From positions 62,001 to 126,000 of the forward strand of contig JAFLBK010000004.1 of assembly GCA_017303335.1 (NCBI GenBank): a stretch of 64,000 nt of DNA, written 5' to 3'. The stretch's first letter is position 1. Each line of letters starts with the position of its first letter. Positions 15,345-24,134 of the stretch are shown here, piece after piece. The notes under the pieces are model-generated. The model saw nothing but the letters and a program-made list of their open reading frames with translations. It did no database searches and had not been told where the DNA came from. Position numbers and translations under genes: made by a program. Origin of the DNA: Chitinophagales bacterium. Lineage in GTDB: Bacteria > Bacteroidota > Bacteroidia > Chitinophagales > Chitinophagaceae.

Positions 15345-16031
15345 TCAGAATCCTGTTTCCATCGGACTGTTGATGATGGCGTCGAATTCGGCCTGTGTCA
15401 GGTATTGAGGTGTATAGGAGCCGCCGGCATTCAGGATGTTCCTGTAAAAAGAACGAAGATGGTTCCTGCTGCCTTTGGAAAGCATGCTGTATACCAGGTC
15501 GATATCCTGGTTGTCGGCAACGGTCATCGCATTTGCCAGGTCGAAAATGTCGAGGTCTTCGATGGTTGCGCCCACTTTATAGGCATGGAGTACACTGATG
15601 TTACCTTCCGCGACCAACTGGTGATAAAGGTTCTGTAATACGGGATTGCTGAATACACCCACCGGATTATCGGCCACCGGGTCGGCGATGTTGTATTTGG
15701 TCAGCAGCATCAGTACGGCGTCGGTATGGGTTTGTTCGCTGCCCGCTATATTGGAGAATACCTGCGATCCCCATTTCTGGTAAAGGGTGGTATACACATC
15801 CCTCGCCAGTTTTTCTTCTTCCCGCATCAGCAGCAGGCCGTTTGTTTCGGCTGGGCTCAGTGGTTCATTGGGTAAGCTATTGACCTGGGTTCGGAGTGCG
15901 GAAAGGTTGATGTGGCCGTATTCATTGGTTGAATTCGCAGAAGACGTATTGTCTTTGCTGCAGGAAGCGCTCAATAGAGCCAGGCTGCCTGCCAGGAGCA
16001 GGGAAGCTACCCGCTTTGATACCCGTTTCAT
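15345..16031 (-). CDS. Lipoprotein DUF2202 (ferritin-like), tandem paralogue
   Basis: A 228-residue protein with a lipoprotein signal (lipobox LLSASCSKD, Cys at about residue 24). After a short linker it repeats the DUF2202 domain: LLMREEEKLARDVYTTLYQKW, SNIAGSEQTHTDAVLML and the later helix FDLANAMTVADNQDID. Against its neighbour it keeps the same core but is anchored as a lipoprotein, where the neighbour is soluble. The two genes are on one strand, 18 bases apart, and were probably created by duplication. Function unknown. Confidence 0.85.
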   Translation of the reverse strand: MKRVSKRVASLLLAGSLALLSASCSKDNTSSANSTNEYGHINLSALRTQVNSLPNEPLSPAETNGLLLMREEEKLARDVYTTLYQKWGSQVFSNIAGSEQTHTDAVLMLLTKYNIADPVADNPVGVFSNPVLQNLYHQLVAEGNISVLHAYKVGATIEDLDIFDLANAMTVADNQDIDLVYSMLSKGSRNHLRSFYRNILNAGGSYTPQYLTQAEFDAIINSPMETGF

Positions 16032-16169
16032 GGTTGCTTGTTTTAGTGAAAGAACTTATTCAGGTATGAAAGTACGATGCCTGGCAGGCCGGAGTTGGTA
16101 ACATATATTACAAAGCAGGCGAGAAGCCTTCCCCGGGGGCAGGAAGATTTTTTGAGTGGAGATGCTCTC

Positions 16170-16604
16170 TTAGTCGTCGATCTTTTTAACCAGGTCTTTG
16201 ATGATCTTCTTCAGGTCGGCCTCGATCTTTTTGATGTCTTCCATGCTCTGCAGTGCCAGCAGTTTGCGTTTGTCTTTGAATTCGCCGCTGAGCAGTTTTT
16301 TCGGGTCGGCCGCGTCGGCGCCCCGCAGGAAGATCAGGCGGATGGTATCCTGTTTGTAAAAGTTGAAGCCCACGATATAGCGTTTGTATTCCTTCGGATC
16401 GAAGGGTTTCATCTTGCCCGTATAATAAAAAGTAGGGGCATTCCAGTAGATGCCTTCACCCACCAATTTATCGGCGCTGAGGGTCAGTTGCCGCAGGTAG
16501 TGGATCATATCAAGCAGGGGGTGCCTGAGTTTTTCCAGGTAAGCATCCACGATCCCGGGTTCGGAGATGCCGGCTGCGAGGTTGTTTTGTTTTTTCATAA
16601 TCAT
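16170..16604 (-). CDS. DUF1801 family protein
   Basis: A 144-residue cytoplasmic protein. The core resembles DUF1801 (YdhG-like): YLEKLRHPLLDMIHYLRQLTLSADKLVGEGIYWNAPTF is the helix-turn-strand start (residues 22-60), followed by the strand series YIVGFNFYKQ and TIRLIFLRG and a C-terminal helix. Family members are small YdhG-like proteins of unknown or iron-related function. The reading MIMKK allows a start two codons later. Confidence 0.75.
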   Translation of the reverse strand: MIMKKQNNLAAGISEPGIVDAYLEKLRHPLLDMIHYLRQLTLSADKLVGEGIYWNAPTFYYTGKMKPFDPKEYKRYIVGFNFYKQDTIRLIFLRGADAADPKKLLSGEFKDKRKLLALQSMEDIKKIEADLKKIIKDLVKKIDD

Positions 16605-16710
16605 CCCTTTTATCGAAGCGCAATGATGCGATGGGGGCGCCGTTGCCCGGCATCGTTGTCAGAACGCAACTCAATCTCCTGTCAGTAAGTAGCAGACTCC
16701 GTTACGACAA

Positions 16711-17319
16711 TTATTTTTTCGGGAAAGCCGGATTGGCTTTTACTTCCTCGATCTGCAGTATGTGCCGTTGGGTATGGGCGCTCAGGAAAAGCAGCAACTG
16801 ATAACTGTCTATAAGACCAAAGGGCAACTCGGCAAAATGATTGCGCAGGTCTTCCCTGGTTTCCTGCACATAGGCGATCAATGCGCTTCTCCGGGTTTTA
16901 AATACTTCCAGGGATTTCCAGGCATCGCCAAACTGCCCCGTGGGGATGAATCCTTCGCGGGTTTTGACTTTAAACGACCGGTCGGTGATGACTTTTTTTA
17001 CCATCTCGTCGCTCATTTTTAATTCTGCCCTCCGGGCGGGGTTAGCGGCTTCCTTGAGGGTGCTCATGGCCCAGTCGAACAGGTTCTTTTCTGAAAGGGC
17101 GATGTGCTCTACACAATCGGCCACGCTCCAGGTGCTGTCGTTGGGTTTCCACCTGAGTTGTTCCGCAGTCAGTCCTTTCAGGGATGCATCCAGGTTGTTC
17201 TGGGTTTCGGTAAAATAGGAGACCGCGTCGGCTCTTTCTTTTTGCGTAAGCTCCGTGTGTATGGCGGAGAAGCTGAAAAAAAAGGAGACGAGCAGCAGGG
17301 CTAAGATTTTCGTTGCCAT
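16711..17319 (-). CDS. Exported DinB-like four-helix protein
   Basis: A 202-residue protein with signal peptide (residues 1-19). The DinB/YfiT pattern is visible: LKGLTAEQLRWKPNDSTWSV, then CVEHIALSEKNLFDWAM in helix 2 and HTQRHILQIEEVK near the end. His in helix 2 (VEHI) and in the last helix (HTQRHI) are the usual metal ligands. DinB-like proteins are often metal-dependent thiol transferases or of unknown role. Export by a signal peptide is less usual for the fold, but occurs in Bacteroidota. Confidence 0.85.
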   Translation of the reverse strand: MATKILALLLVSFFFSFSAIHTELTQKERADAVSYFTETQNNLDASLKGLTAEQLRWKPNDSTWSVADCVEHIALSEKNLFDWAMSTLKEAANPARRAELKMSDEMVKKVITDRSFKVKTREGFIPTGQFGDAWKSLEVFKTRRSALIAYVQETREDLRNHFAELPFGLIDSYQLLLFLSAHTQRHILQIEEVKANPAFPKK

Positions 17320-17534
17320 AGTTTTGATTTTTACATTGCGTTAGAATAACAGTAGTTTCTTGCCTGGCGCCTTTCTTACAAGATATCCCGGCCTTGTGAT
17401 ACCCGGGAAAAGCAGGAGTAGCCTGGAGCAAGATTTACAATGTAATAAAAAACCAGCTTTTTGCAAGATTGTAATTACCGGCCTGGTGGGCAGCAGGTTT
17501 TGTTTATCAACCGCACAATGGCAAATGCGGCCGG

Positions 17535-19235
17535 ATGGCGCAATTACGGCTAAGATTTCGTACATTGCCTGAAACGATTCGCATGTCCAGGAACCTCGGT
17601 GAACTTGCCGGAAGAAAAGGTTTCAAAACCAATTTATTTGAGTCGCTCGGCGTAGCGGCGCAGGAAACAGGCGCCCCATCCCGGGAACGGATGGAAGAGC
17701 TGGCCGGCGAATTCCTCATGGGCAAGGCCAATGTTTTCGGCACCAGCAGTTTCTACGATTTTCTCAAGGAAGACAATAAGGGCAAGAAAGTATACGTGTG
17801 CAACGGAAGCGCATGTCTTTGTGCAGGAACCCAGGAAGGGCTTAAAGCAAAATTAGCCACCCAGTTCGATGCGTCGGAGATCGGGGAGATGTGTTGCCTC
17901 GGCCGTTGCCATGAGAACAGCGCATTCAATTATGAAGGCAAAAATTATTCGGGCTGGGCGATCGATCATATCGAAGAAATAAAAACGCAAAAGCAAAAAC
18001 GGGAGGATCAATACGAAGTTGCCTCCTGGGGTACGGCTGTTCTTACAACGCCGTTCAGTAATATCACCGATTATTACCAGGTTCTTTCCACCGCCTTACA
18101 GCAATCTCCCGAAACCTTACTGAACGAATTGAAAACATCCGGCCTGCGGGGCAGGGGCGGAGCCGGTTTCCCGATCGCCTTTAAACTGGAATCCTGCCGC
18201 AACAGCGCGGGCAGCCAGAAATTCATCGTATGCAATGCCGATGAAGGCGATCCGGGGGCTTACAGCGACCGCTACCTGATGGAGCACCGGCCGCACAGCG
18301 TTTTATTAGGCATGATGATCGCCGGGTACATCGCCGGCGCCGATACCGGCGTTTTATACATACGGGCCGAATACCCCGAATCGCAGGATGCAATCCAGCA
18401 GGCGATCGATGAACTGGTAAAGGAAAAATTGCTTGGCGATGCGATTCCCGGTACTTCATTCCGTTTCAACTTCAAACTCATCCGGGCCATGGGCGCCTAT
18501 ATCTGCGGCGAAGAAACCGCGTTGCTGTCGAGCATCGAGGGGCAACGGCCCGAAGTACGTGTACGGCCGCCTTACCCCACACAGCAGGGTTTGTTCAACA
18601 AGCCCACGGTGGTAAACAATGTAGAAACACTTGCCTGCATTCCGTATGTGATCCGGCAGGGTGGAAATGCATTCGCGGCCATCGGCAAAGGAAGATCAAC
18701 AGGCACCAAACTCGTTTCACTCGATGGCTTCTTCCAAAAGCCCGGTATTTATGAGGTAGACATGGGAACGCCCCTGGATATCGTGATCAATCAGCTGGGT
18801 GGCGGATTCCGCTCGGCGGTAAAGGCCATGCATATCGGCGGGCCACTGGGTGGACTGGTGCCCGTGCATAAGATCAAAGACCTCTCGGTGGATTTTGAAT
18901 CCTTCAGCCAGCATGGTTTTTTACTCGGGCATGCATCCATCGTTTGCATACCGGAACATTTCCCGCTGATCGATTACCTCGAACATTTGTTCGCCTTCAC
19001 GGCACATGAAAGCTGTGGCAAATGTTTTCCCTGCCGGCTGGGATCAACCCGGGGATACGAATTGATAAACAAAGCAAGAACATCCGACTATAAGATTGAA
19101 CGTTCGTTGATGAACGACCTGGTGGAAACCATGGAAACCGGTTCGCTTTGCGCATTGGGTGGCGGCTTGCCGCTGCCGGTGAAAAACGCGTTGAAGTATT
19201 TTGAAGAAGAATTATCTCCTTACTTTAAAAAGTAA
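17535..19235 (+). CDS. NAD-dependent formate dehydrogenase flavoprotein subunit (NuoE-NuoF fusion)
   Basis: A 566-residue protein. The N-terminal NuoE-like part (about residues 20-155) carries a 2Fe-2S thioredoxin-like site: VYVCNGSACLC, then GEMCCLGRC. The NuoF-like part has the FMN/NADH motifs LRGRGGAGFPIAFKLE and CNADEGDPGAYSDRYLME, GAYICGEETALLSSIEG, and the 4Fe-4S site ESCGKCFPCRLGS. This is the electron-output module, passing electrons from the catalytic subunit to NAD+. It is followed after six bases by that subunit, so the two form one operon. A start at 17583 (MSRNLGELAG) is equally possible. The promoter is not certain; TTACAAT-like dyads lie upstream (17435-17478). Confidence 0.92.
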   Translation: MAQLRLRFRTLPETIRMSRNLGELAGRKGFKTNLFESLGVAAQETGAPSRERMEELAGEFLMGKANVFGTSSFYDFLKEDNKGKKVYVCNGSACLCAGTQEGLKAKLATQFDASEIGEMCCLGRCHENSAFNYEGKNYSGWAIDHIEEIKTQKQKREDQYEVASWGTAVLTTPFSNITDYYQVLSTALQQSPETLLNELKTSGLRGRGGAGFPIAFKLESCRNSAGSQKFIVCNADEGDPGAYSDRYLMEHRPHSVLLGMMIAGYIAGADTGVLYIRAEYPESQDAIQQAIDELVKEKLLGDAIPGTSFRFNFKLIRAMGAYICGEETALLSSIEGQRPEVRVRPPYPTQQGLFNKPTVVNNVETLACIPYVIRQGGNAFAAIGKGRSTGTKLVSLDGFFQKPGIYEVDMGTPLDIVINQLGGGFRSAVKAMHIGGPLGGLVPVHKIKDLSVDFESFSQHGFLLGHASIVCIPEHFPLIDYLEHLFAFTAHESCGKCFPCRLGSTRGYELINKARTSDYKIERSLMNDLVETMETGSLCALGGGLPLPVKNALKYFEEELSPYFKK

Positions 19236-19241
19236 CTGATC

Positions 19242-22052
19242 ATGGGTATCGTGTACAGAAGAGAAGGCTCCAATGAGAAAACCGGCGGCAATACCTTCGT
19301 GTACGGTTCTACCAATGGTAAGCCGAAGGCCGGCGTTGCCTATATCGACAACAAGCCCTACGCGATACAGGAAGGAGAAACAATTCTGGCTTTCATTAAA
19401 CGAAATTTCGGGAACGACTATGTACCCACACTCTGCGATGCGCCCAACCTGGAGCCATTCGGTTCCTGCCGGGTGTGCAGCGTGGATGTGGCGCTTGCAG
19501 AAAACGGTCCCACAAAAGCCCAGGCCAGCTGCCATACGCCGGTGATGGCCAACTCCTATATCTACCCGCATTCCGACCGGATCCAAAAACTACGGAAGAA
19601 CATCATCGAACTCGTTCTTACGGATCACCCGCTCGATTGCCTTACCTGCGAGGTGAATAATAACTGCGAACTGCAGACCGTAGCTGCCAAAGTGGGGGTT
19701 CGGGATGTGCGTTACCCCGAAGGGAAAAACCATTTGAACAGGGAAAAGGATCTTAGTCATCCTTACATGACATCGGATTTTTCCAAATGCATCAACTGTT
19801 ACCGCTGCGTGCGTGCCTGTGATGAAGTACAGGGCGAATTTGTATTGAGCATGGCCGGCAGGGGATTCGACAGTCACATCATCAAGAGTTTCGACACGAG
19901 TTTCGAACAATCCGATTGCGTGAGCTGCGGGGCCTGTGCGCAGGCTTGTCCAACCTCGGCGATCTCCGACGTGTTCGAATCCAAATCGATAGCGGTGGAT
20001 AAGAAGGTACGTACGGTTTGTACCTATTGCGGTGTGGGTTGCAACCTCGATGTGGCGGTCAAACAAAACAAGGTACATTCGATCCAGGCGCCATACGACG
20101 CGGAAGCCAACCAGGGCCATACCTGTTTGAAAGGACGTTTCGCGTTTTCTTTTTACAATCATGCCGACCGGATACGCACCCCGCTGATAAAGAAAGATGG
20201 TGAATTTGTTCCGGCCACCTGGGATGAGGCCTATGATTTTATCGCGAAGAAATTGACGGAGATCAAAACCAAGCATGGTCCGGATGCGATCGCCGGTATT
20301 TCGTCGGCCCGTTGTACCAACGAGGAAAATTACCTTATGCAGAAATTCATCCGGGCGGTGATCGGCACCAATAATATCGACAGTTGCGCCCGGGTATGTC
20401 ATTCACCCACCGCCATCGGCATGCAGCGCACCTTTGGCACCGGCGCCGCCACCAATTCGATCAAAGACCTTCAGTATACCGATTGCATGATGGTCATCGG
20501 CGCCAACCCGACAGATGCACACCCGGTTACCGGCGCCAAGATCAAGCAGCAGGCCATGAAAGGAAAAACGCTGATCGTGATCGATCCCCGGCGCACCGAA
20601 CTGGCACGCTATGCCAATTACCACCTGCAACTCCGCCCGGGTACCAATGTGGCATTACTGAACATGATGCTGTATTACATCATCAGCGAAGAATTGGAGA
20701 ACAAGGAATTCATCAGCAAACGTACCGAGGGATACGAAGATTTCAGGCAGCATATCCGGAAACTGAATATCGATGAGCTGGAAAAAATAACAGGAGTGGA
20801 TCGCAACCTGGTGCGGGAAGCGGCGATCGCGTATGCATCGGCGCCCAATGCCATGTCGTTCCATGGCCTCGGCGTTACCGAACATTCGCAGGGAACCTTT
20901 ACCGTGATGCTGATCGCCGACCTGGCGATGATCACGGGCAATATCGGGAGGAGGGGCGTAGGCGTCAATCCGCTCCGCGGACAAAACAACGTACAGGGCG
21001 CCGCCGATATGGGATGTCAACCCTACCAGGGAGCCGGCTACCTCGATGTTACCGACCCGGCCAATCATAAAATGTACGAGGATTTCTATGGCGTGAAGCT
21101 GCCGCTGCACGTGGGATACAAGATCCCGCAGATGTACGAGGCTTCGCTCAGCAATAAACTGAAAGCCATCTGGGTGATTGGCGAAGACATGGCGCAAACG
21201 GATCCGAATACCCATAAAGTGGTGGCGGCACTGAAGAACCTTGAGCTCTTCGTGGTACAGGAGTTATTCATGACGGAAACAGCCAAACTGGCGACGGTCA
21301 TCTTACCCGGCGCTTCTTTCCTCGAGAAGAGCGGCACATTCACCAATGGCGAACGGAGAATACAGCGGGTGAATAAAGTGGTGGAACCGCTCGAAGGCAC
21401 CAGGCCCGACGGGCAGATCATTGTTGACATCATGAACCGCATGGGCTATGCGCAACCGGACTATGATCCCGATACGTTGCTGGAGGAAATTTCAAAAGTG
21501 GTTCCTTTCTTTGCCGGTGTGAAATGGAAAGAACTGGGCGAGAACGGCAAGCAGTGGCCGGTGGCCCAGGACGGCACCGATTCGGACCTGCTGCACGCAG
21601 ACAGCTTCAAACGCGGACTGGGTAAATTCGTGTACAATTCATTCAAAGAAACCGAAGAGATCCTTCAGCACGGTAAAGAATATCCCTATATCATCACCAC
21701 CAACCGGGAACTGGAGCATTATAACTGCGGCGCCATGACAAGGCGTACCGGCAATGAGAAGATACTGAAAGAAGATTACCTCATGATCAACCCCGAAGAC
21801 GCGGCCAAACACCTGATCAACGAAGGCGATATGGTTTGTGTGGAATCGGCCAGGGGTAAGGTGGATGTACGGGCCCGGATCACCGATGAAGTGAAACCCG
21901 GTATCCTGAGCTCTACCTTCCATTTCCCGGAGATCATGATGAATAATATCACTTCCGATCAGTCAGACTCGGAAGCCATGTGCCCCGAGTACAAAGTGGT
22001 GGCCGTTAATATCCGCAAAAGCAAGGGGAAATACAAGAACGCGGCGGTTTAG
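19242..22052 (+). CDS. NAD-dependent formate dehydrogenase catalytic subunit (molybdenum, Cys type)
   Basis: A 936-residue protein. The NuoG-like N-terminus has a 2Fe-2S site (LCDAPNLEPFGSCRVC and a later Cys), a His-Cys3 4Fe-4S site (HPLDCLTCEVNNNC), and two 4Fe-4S ferredoxin sites (CINCYRCVRAC, CVSCGACAQACP). The catalytic part begins with CTYCGVGCNLDV and has the molybdopterin-guanine-dinucleotide enzyme pattern. The active-site residue is Cys386 in SCARVCHSPTA (codon TGT), not selenocysteine. It oxidises formate to CO2. The convergent fdhD and mobA-like genes supply its cofactor. It is cytoplasmic; no Tat signal is present. Confidence 0.93.
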   Translation: MGIVYRREGSNEKTGGNTFVYGSTNGKPKAGVAYIDNKPYAIQEGETILAFIKRNFGNDYVPTLCDAPNLEPFGSCRVCSVDVALAENGPTKAQASCHTPVMANSYIYPHSDRIQKLRKNIIELVLTDHPLDCLTCEVNNNCELQTVAAKVGVRDVRYPEGKNHLNREKDLSHPYMTSDFSKCINCYRCVRACDEVQGEFVLSMAGRGFDSHIIKSFDTSFEQSDCVSCGACAQACPTSAISDVFESKSIAVDKKVRTVCTYCGVGCNLDVAVKQNKVHSIQAPYDAEANQGHTCLKGRFAFSFYNHADRIRTPLIKKDGEFVPATWDEAYDFIAKKLTEIKTKHGPDAIAGISSARCTNEENYLMQKFIRAVIGTNNIDSCARVCHSPTAIGMQRTFGTGAATNSIKDLQYTDCMMVIGANPTDAHPVTGAKIKQQAMKGKTLIVIDPRRTELARYANYHLQLRPGTNVALLNMMLYYIISEELENKEFISKRTEGYEDFRQHIRKLNIDELEKITGVDRNLVREAAIAYASAPNAMSFHGLGVTEHSQGTFTVMLIADLAMITGNIGRRGVGVNPLRGQNNVQGAADMGCQPYQGAGYLDVTDPANHKMYEDFYGVKLPLHVGYKIPQMYEASLSNKLKAIWVIGEDMAQTDPNTHKVVAALKNLELFVVQELFMTETAKLATVILPGASFLEKSGTFTNGERRIQRVNKVVEPLEGTRPDGQIIVDIMNRMGYAQPDYDPDTLLEEISKVVPFFAGVKWKELGENGKQWPVAQDGTDSDLLHADSFKRGLGKFVYNSFKETEEILQHGKEYPYIITTNRELEHYNCGAMTRRTGNEKILKEDYLMINPEDAAKHLINEGDMVCVESARGKVDVRARITDEVKPGILSSTFHFPEIMMNNITSDQSDSEAMCPEYKVVAVNIRKSKGKYKNAAV

Positions 22053-22417
22053 CAAACACGGTTCGGGTTCTCGTAATTATCACTCTGGTCTTCATCGGTA
22101 TGGTCCAGGCAAACGAAATCTTTTTCCAGCAAGAGGTACAGTGTTTCGTCATCGCCGACCGGCATGCGGGCATTGAATCCCACCACCTGGTTCGCCGGCC
22201 AGTCGTTCGAAAGGGAAGACGGGATGAACATCGTGATCTTGTTTCCTTCCATGGCGGCGGATAACCCGGTTCCGCTATCCACACGTTTCAGCGCATAGAT
22301 CAGTTTTTGGGCACCGAAGGATGTCTGTTCTTCGAGGTAACCCTCGGATGCTATACGGGCTACTTCCGTACGGGTAAGCCGGATGCGGATCGAATTCCCT
22401 TTTATTCTGAGTTTCAT
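22049..22417 (-). CDS. Small conserved protein associated with fdhD
   Basis: A 122-residue soluble protein with strand-rich start MKLRIKGNSIRIRLTRTEVA and an Asp/Glu-rich end ending in Cys. I believe it is a small Bacteroidota family often found beside formate dehydrogenase genes, but I cannot name a role. Its stop codon overlaps the end of the catalytic subunit gene by four bases on the opposite strand. It starts six bases after fdhD, so it is co-transcribed with it. Confidence 0.65.
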   Translation of the reverse strand: MKLRIKGNSIRIRLTRTEVARIASEGYLEEQTSFGAQKLIYALKRVDSGTGLSAAMEGNKITMFIPSSLSNDWPANQVVGFNARMPVGDDETLYLLLEKDFVCLDHTDEDQSDNYENPNRVC

Positions 22418-22423
22418 AGCTGC

Positions 22424-23254
22424 TTAGTTGATGTCTATTCGTTTCTCTCCTGAATAAATATTGAACCGGTCGTTTTTTAAAAAACCGATCAGCGTGATAT
22501 CATTTTCCCTGGCTGTTTCCACGGCAAGGCTGGAGGGAGCCCCCACGGCGGCAATGAGCCGTATGCCGGCCATGGCCGATTTCTGCAGGAGTTCGAAGCT
22601 GGCCCTTCCGCTTAAAAACAAAACCTGCTTGTTGAGCGGCAGCCAATTGTTCAAAAGCGCATGACCGATCAGTTTATCGAGCGCATTGTGCCGGCCAACA
22701 TCTTCCCGTACCATGCTAAACGTTCCGCCGGGGCCGAACAGGGCGCTGGCATGGATGCCGCCTGTTTCTTCAAATACCTGTTGCTGCTGTTTTACCAGTT
22801 CCTGCATCTTTTGCAGAGCAGCCGCCTGTACCCGGATGCTGTCGGTGATCGATTTGAATGGCGAAACGACGCTGATCGCTTCGATACTGGCCTTACCGCA
22901 AACACCGCAGCTGGAGCTGGTATAAAAATTCCGGTTGGCATGACTGAGTACAGGCTGTACGTCTTCCTTCAATACCACCGTCACCCGGTTCTCATCGGCA
23001 TGGGAGACCTTTATGTCCGCTATCGATTCGTTACCACGGATGATTCCTTCGGTGAACAGGAAACCAGCCGCCAGTTCTTCGTCGTGCCCCGGCGTACGCA
23101 TGGTAACGGCGATGTTCTTCTGCATCCTGCCCGTGGCCGTACTGTATTCAAGGGATATTTCCAGCGGTTCTTCCACGGCCACTTTATCGGCGGTTTTTGT
23201 TAGGCCGCTGCTGTTTAGTTTGAGAATACTGATATTTTCTACCGGGGAACTCAT
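22424..23254 (-). CDS. fdhD: Formate dehydrogenase accessory sulfurtransferase FdhD
   Basis: A 276-residue protein. FdhD passes sulfur from IscS to the molybdenum cofactor and is required for formate dehydrogenase activity. Visible family features are EEPLEISLEY, RTPGHDEELAAGFLFTEGII, the active CxxC loop SSCGVCGKASI, HASALF, VREDVGRHNALDKLIG and LSGRASFELLQK. The start at 23254 (MSSPVENISIL) is chosen; the frame stays open upstream into repeat DNA. It is transcribed towards the formate dehydrogenase genes and is followed directly by a small partner gene. Confidence 0.93.
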   Translation of the reverse strand: MSSPVENISILKLNSSGLTKTADKVAVEEPLEISLEYSTATGRMQKNIAVTMRTPGHDEELAAGFLFTEGIIRGNESIADIKVSHADENRVTVVLKEDVQPVLSHANRNFYTSSSCGVCGKASIEAISVVSPFKSITDSIRVQAAALQKMQELVKQQQQVFEETGGIHASALFGPGGTFSMVREDVGRHNALDKLIGHALLNNWLPLNKQVLFLSGRASFELLQKSAMAGIRLIAAVGAPSSLAVETARENDITLIGFLKNDRFNIYSGEKRIDIN

Positions 23255-23269
23255 GAACTTAAAGGTACG

Positions 23270-23409
23270 AAGAGGAATCGGATGCGGGATAGGGGGAAGC
23301 GGATGCCGGATACCGGATGCAAGATAAAGGATAGCGGATGCAAAATGCAACCAACCTAAAACCATCTGCTATGAACCATCAACTATCATCCATGAACCAT
23401 CCTCCATGA
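23270..23409. repeat. Degenerate composite intergenic repeat
   Basis: The first half is a run of GCGGATGC / GGGAT / GATACCGGATGC-type words (about 23278-23350). The second half is ATGAACCATCAACTAT / CCATGAACCAT words (about 23362-23409). The words GATACCGGATGC (23309-23320) and TGAACCATCAACTAT (23372-23386) recur as reverse complements, in mirrored order, at 41228-41268. Confidence 0.7.
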
Positions 23410-23410
23410 A

Positions 23411-24025
23411 CTACAAGCCGCCTCGTATCAACCTCTTCACCTGATCAAAATCTTCCTCTGTATCCACGCTGCGTATGCTGTTTTTGTCGGCCGGTATATA
23501 CGCTACTGCTTCGCTTTCCATCAAAAAATGTTTCAGGGAATATTGATGCTGTTGCTGGATTACCTGCAGGTTCTTGTAACAGGAATACGGGTACCAGGCA
23601 AGCAGGGGTTCGAAAAGGCCGGCCGCTTCGTTGTAAAAAGCGACCGGTTTTCCGGCGGGCAGCAATCCGCAGAAATCTTGCAGTTCTTGCAAACGCAGAA
23701 AGGGATAATCGCACCCCACCAGGAGAACATGCTTACCGGGAAATTTCTCAAAGGCGGTGAGCAGGGCGGCCATCGGGCCGGTATGGTGATACCGGTGATC
23801 ATCGGTAAGGCAATGGTAACCGGGCGCTACGCCTTCCGCCTGGCTGTGCCGGCAGGATATATATACATGCCCGCAAACAGACTGAAGCATTTCGTAAACA
23901 TGATACCGCTGGGGTTTGTCGTGGTAAACGAGCAGGCTTTTGTCGGCGCCCATGCGGCTGCTCTGTCCGCCACAAAGCACGAGGCCGATGGTACCGGGTA
24001 AAACAGGTGAGGGCTTTGAACGCAT
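23411..24025 (-). CDS. mobA: MobA-like molybdenum cofactor guanylyltransferase
   Basis: A 204-residue nucleotidyltransferase. It has the signature GLVLCGGQSSRMGADKSLLV (nucleotide-binding loop and Lys), TDDHRYHHTGPMAALLTAF and LLVGCDYPFL with the metal-binding Asp. MobA adds GMP to molybdopterin, giving the guanine dinucleotide form used by formate dehydrogenase. The start at 24025 (MRSKPSPV) fits best; an ATG at 24052 is possible. It is separated from fdhD by a 156-base repeat-filled gap on the same strand. The C-terminal part is typical for the family length. Confidence 0.85.
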   Translation of the reverse strand: MRSKPSPVLPGTIGLVLCGGQSSRMGADKSLLVYHDKPQRYHVYEMLQSVCGHVYISCRHSQAEGVAPGYHCLTDDHRYHHTGPMAALLTAFEKFPGKHVLLVGCDYPFLRLQELQDFCGLLPAGKPVAFYNEAAGLFEPLLAWYPYSCYKNLQVIQQQHQYSLKHFLMESEAVAYIPADKNSIRSVDTEEDFDQVKRLIRGGL

Positions 24026-24134
24026 AACAGTGGTAAAGGTAAACGGGTTCATGCAGGAAATTCGACAATTCATACAGGGATATTTTTCATTTCCGCCGGA
24101 ACCGGTGCATTTTTACATTCCAAAAACCAACGCC

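Noticed and set aside
22006..22284. 92-codon minus-strand frame crossing the end of the formate dehydrogenase gene
   Set aside because: It overlaps two supported genes and has no protein pattern; the DUF-type gene at 22049-22417 explains the minus strand.
23278..23409. Possible CRISPR-like repeats near 23.3 kb
   Set aside because: The repeated words are short, irregular and lack unique spacers of equal length; they form a degenerate intergenic repeat instead.
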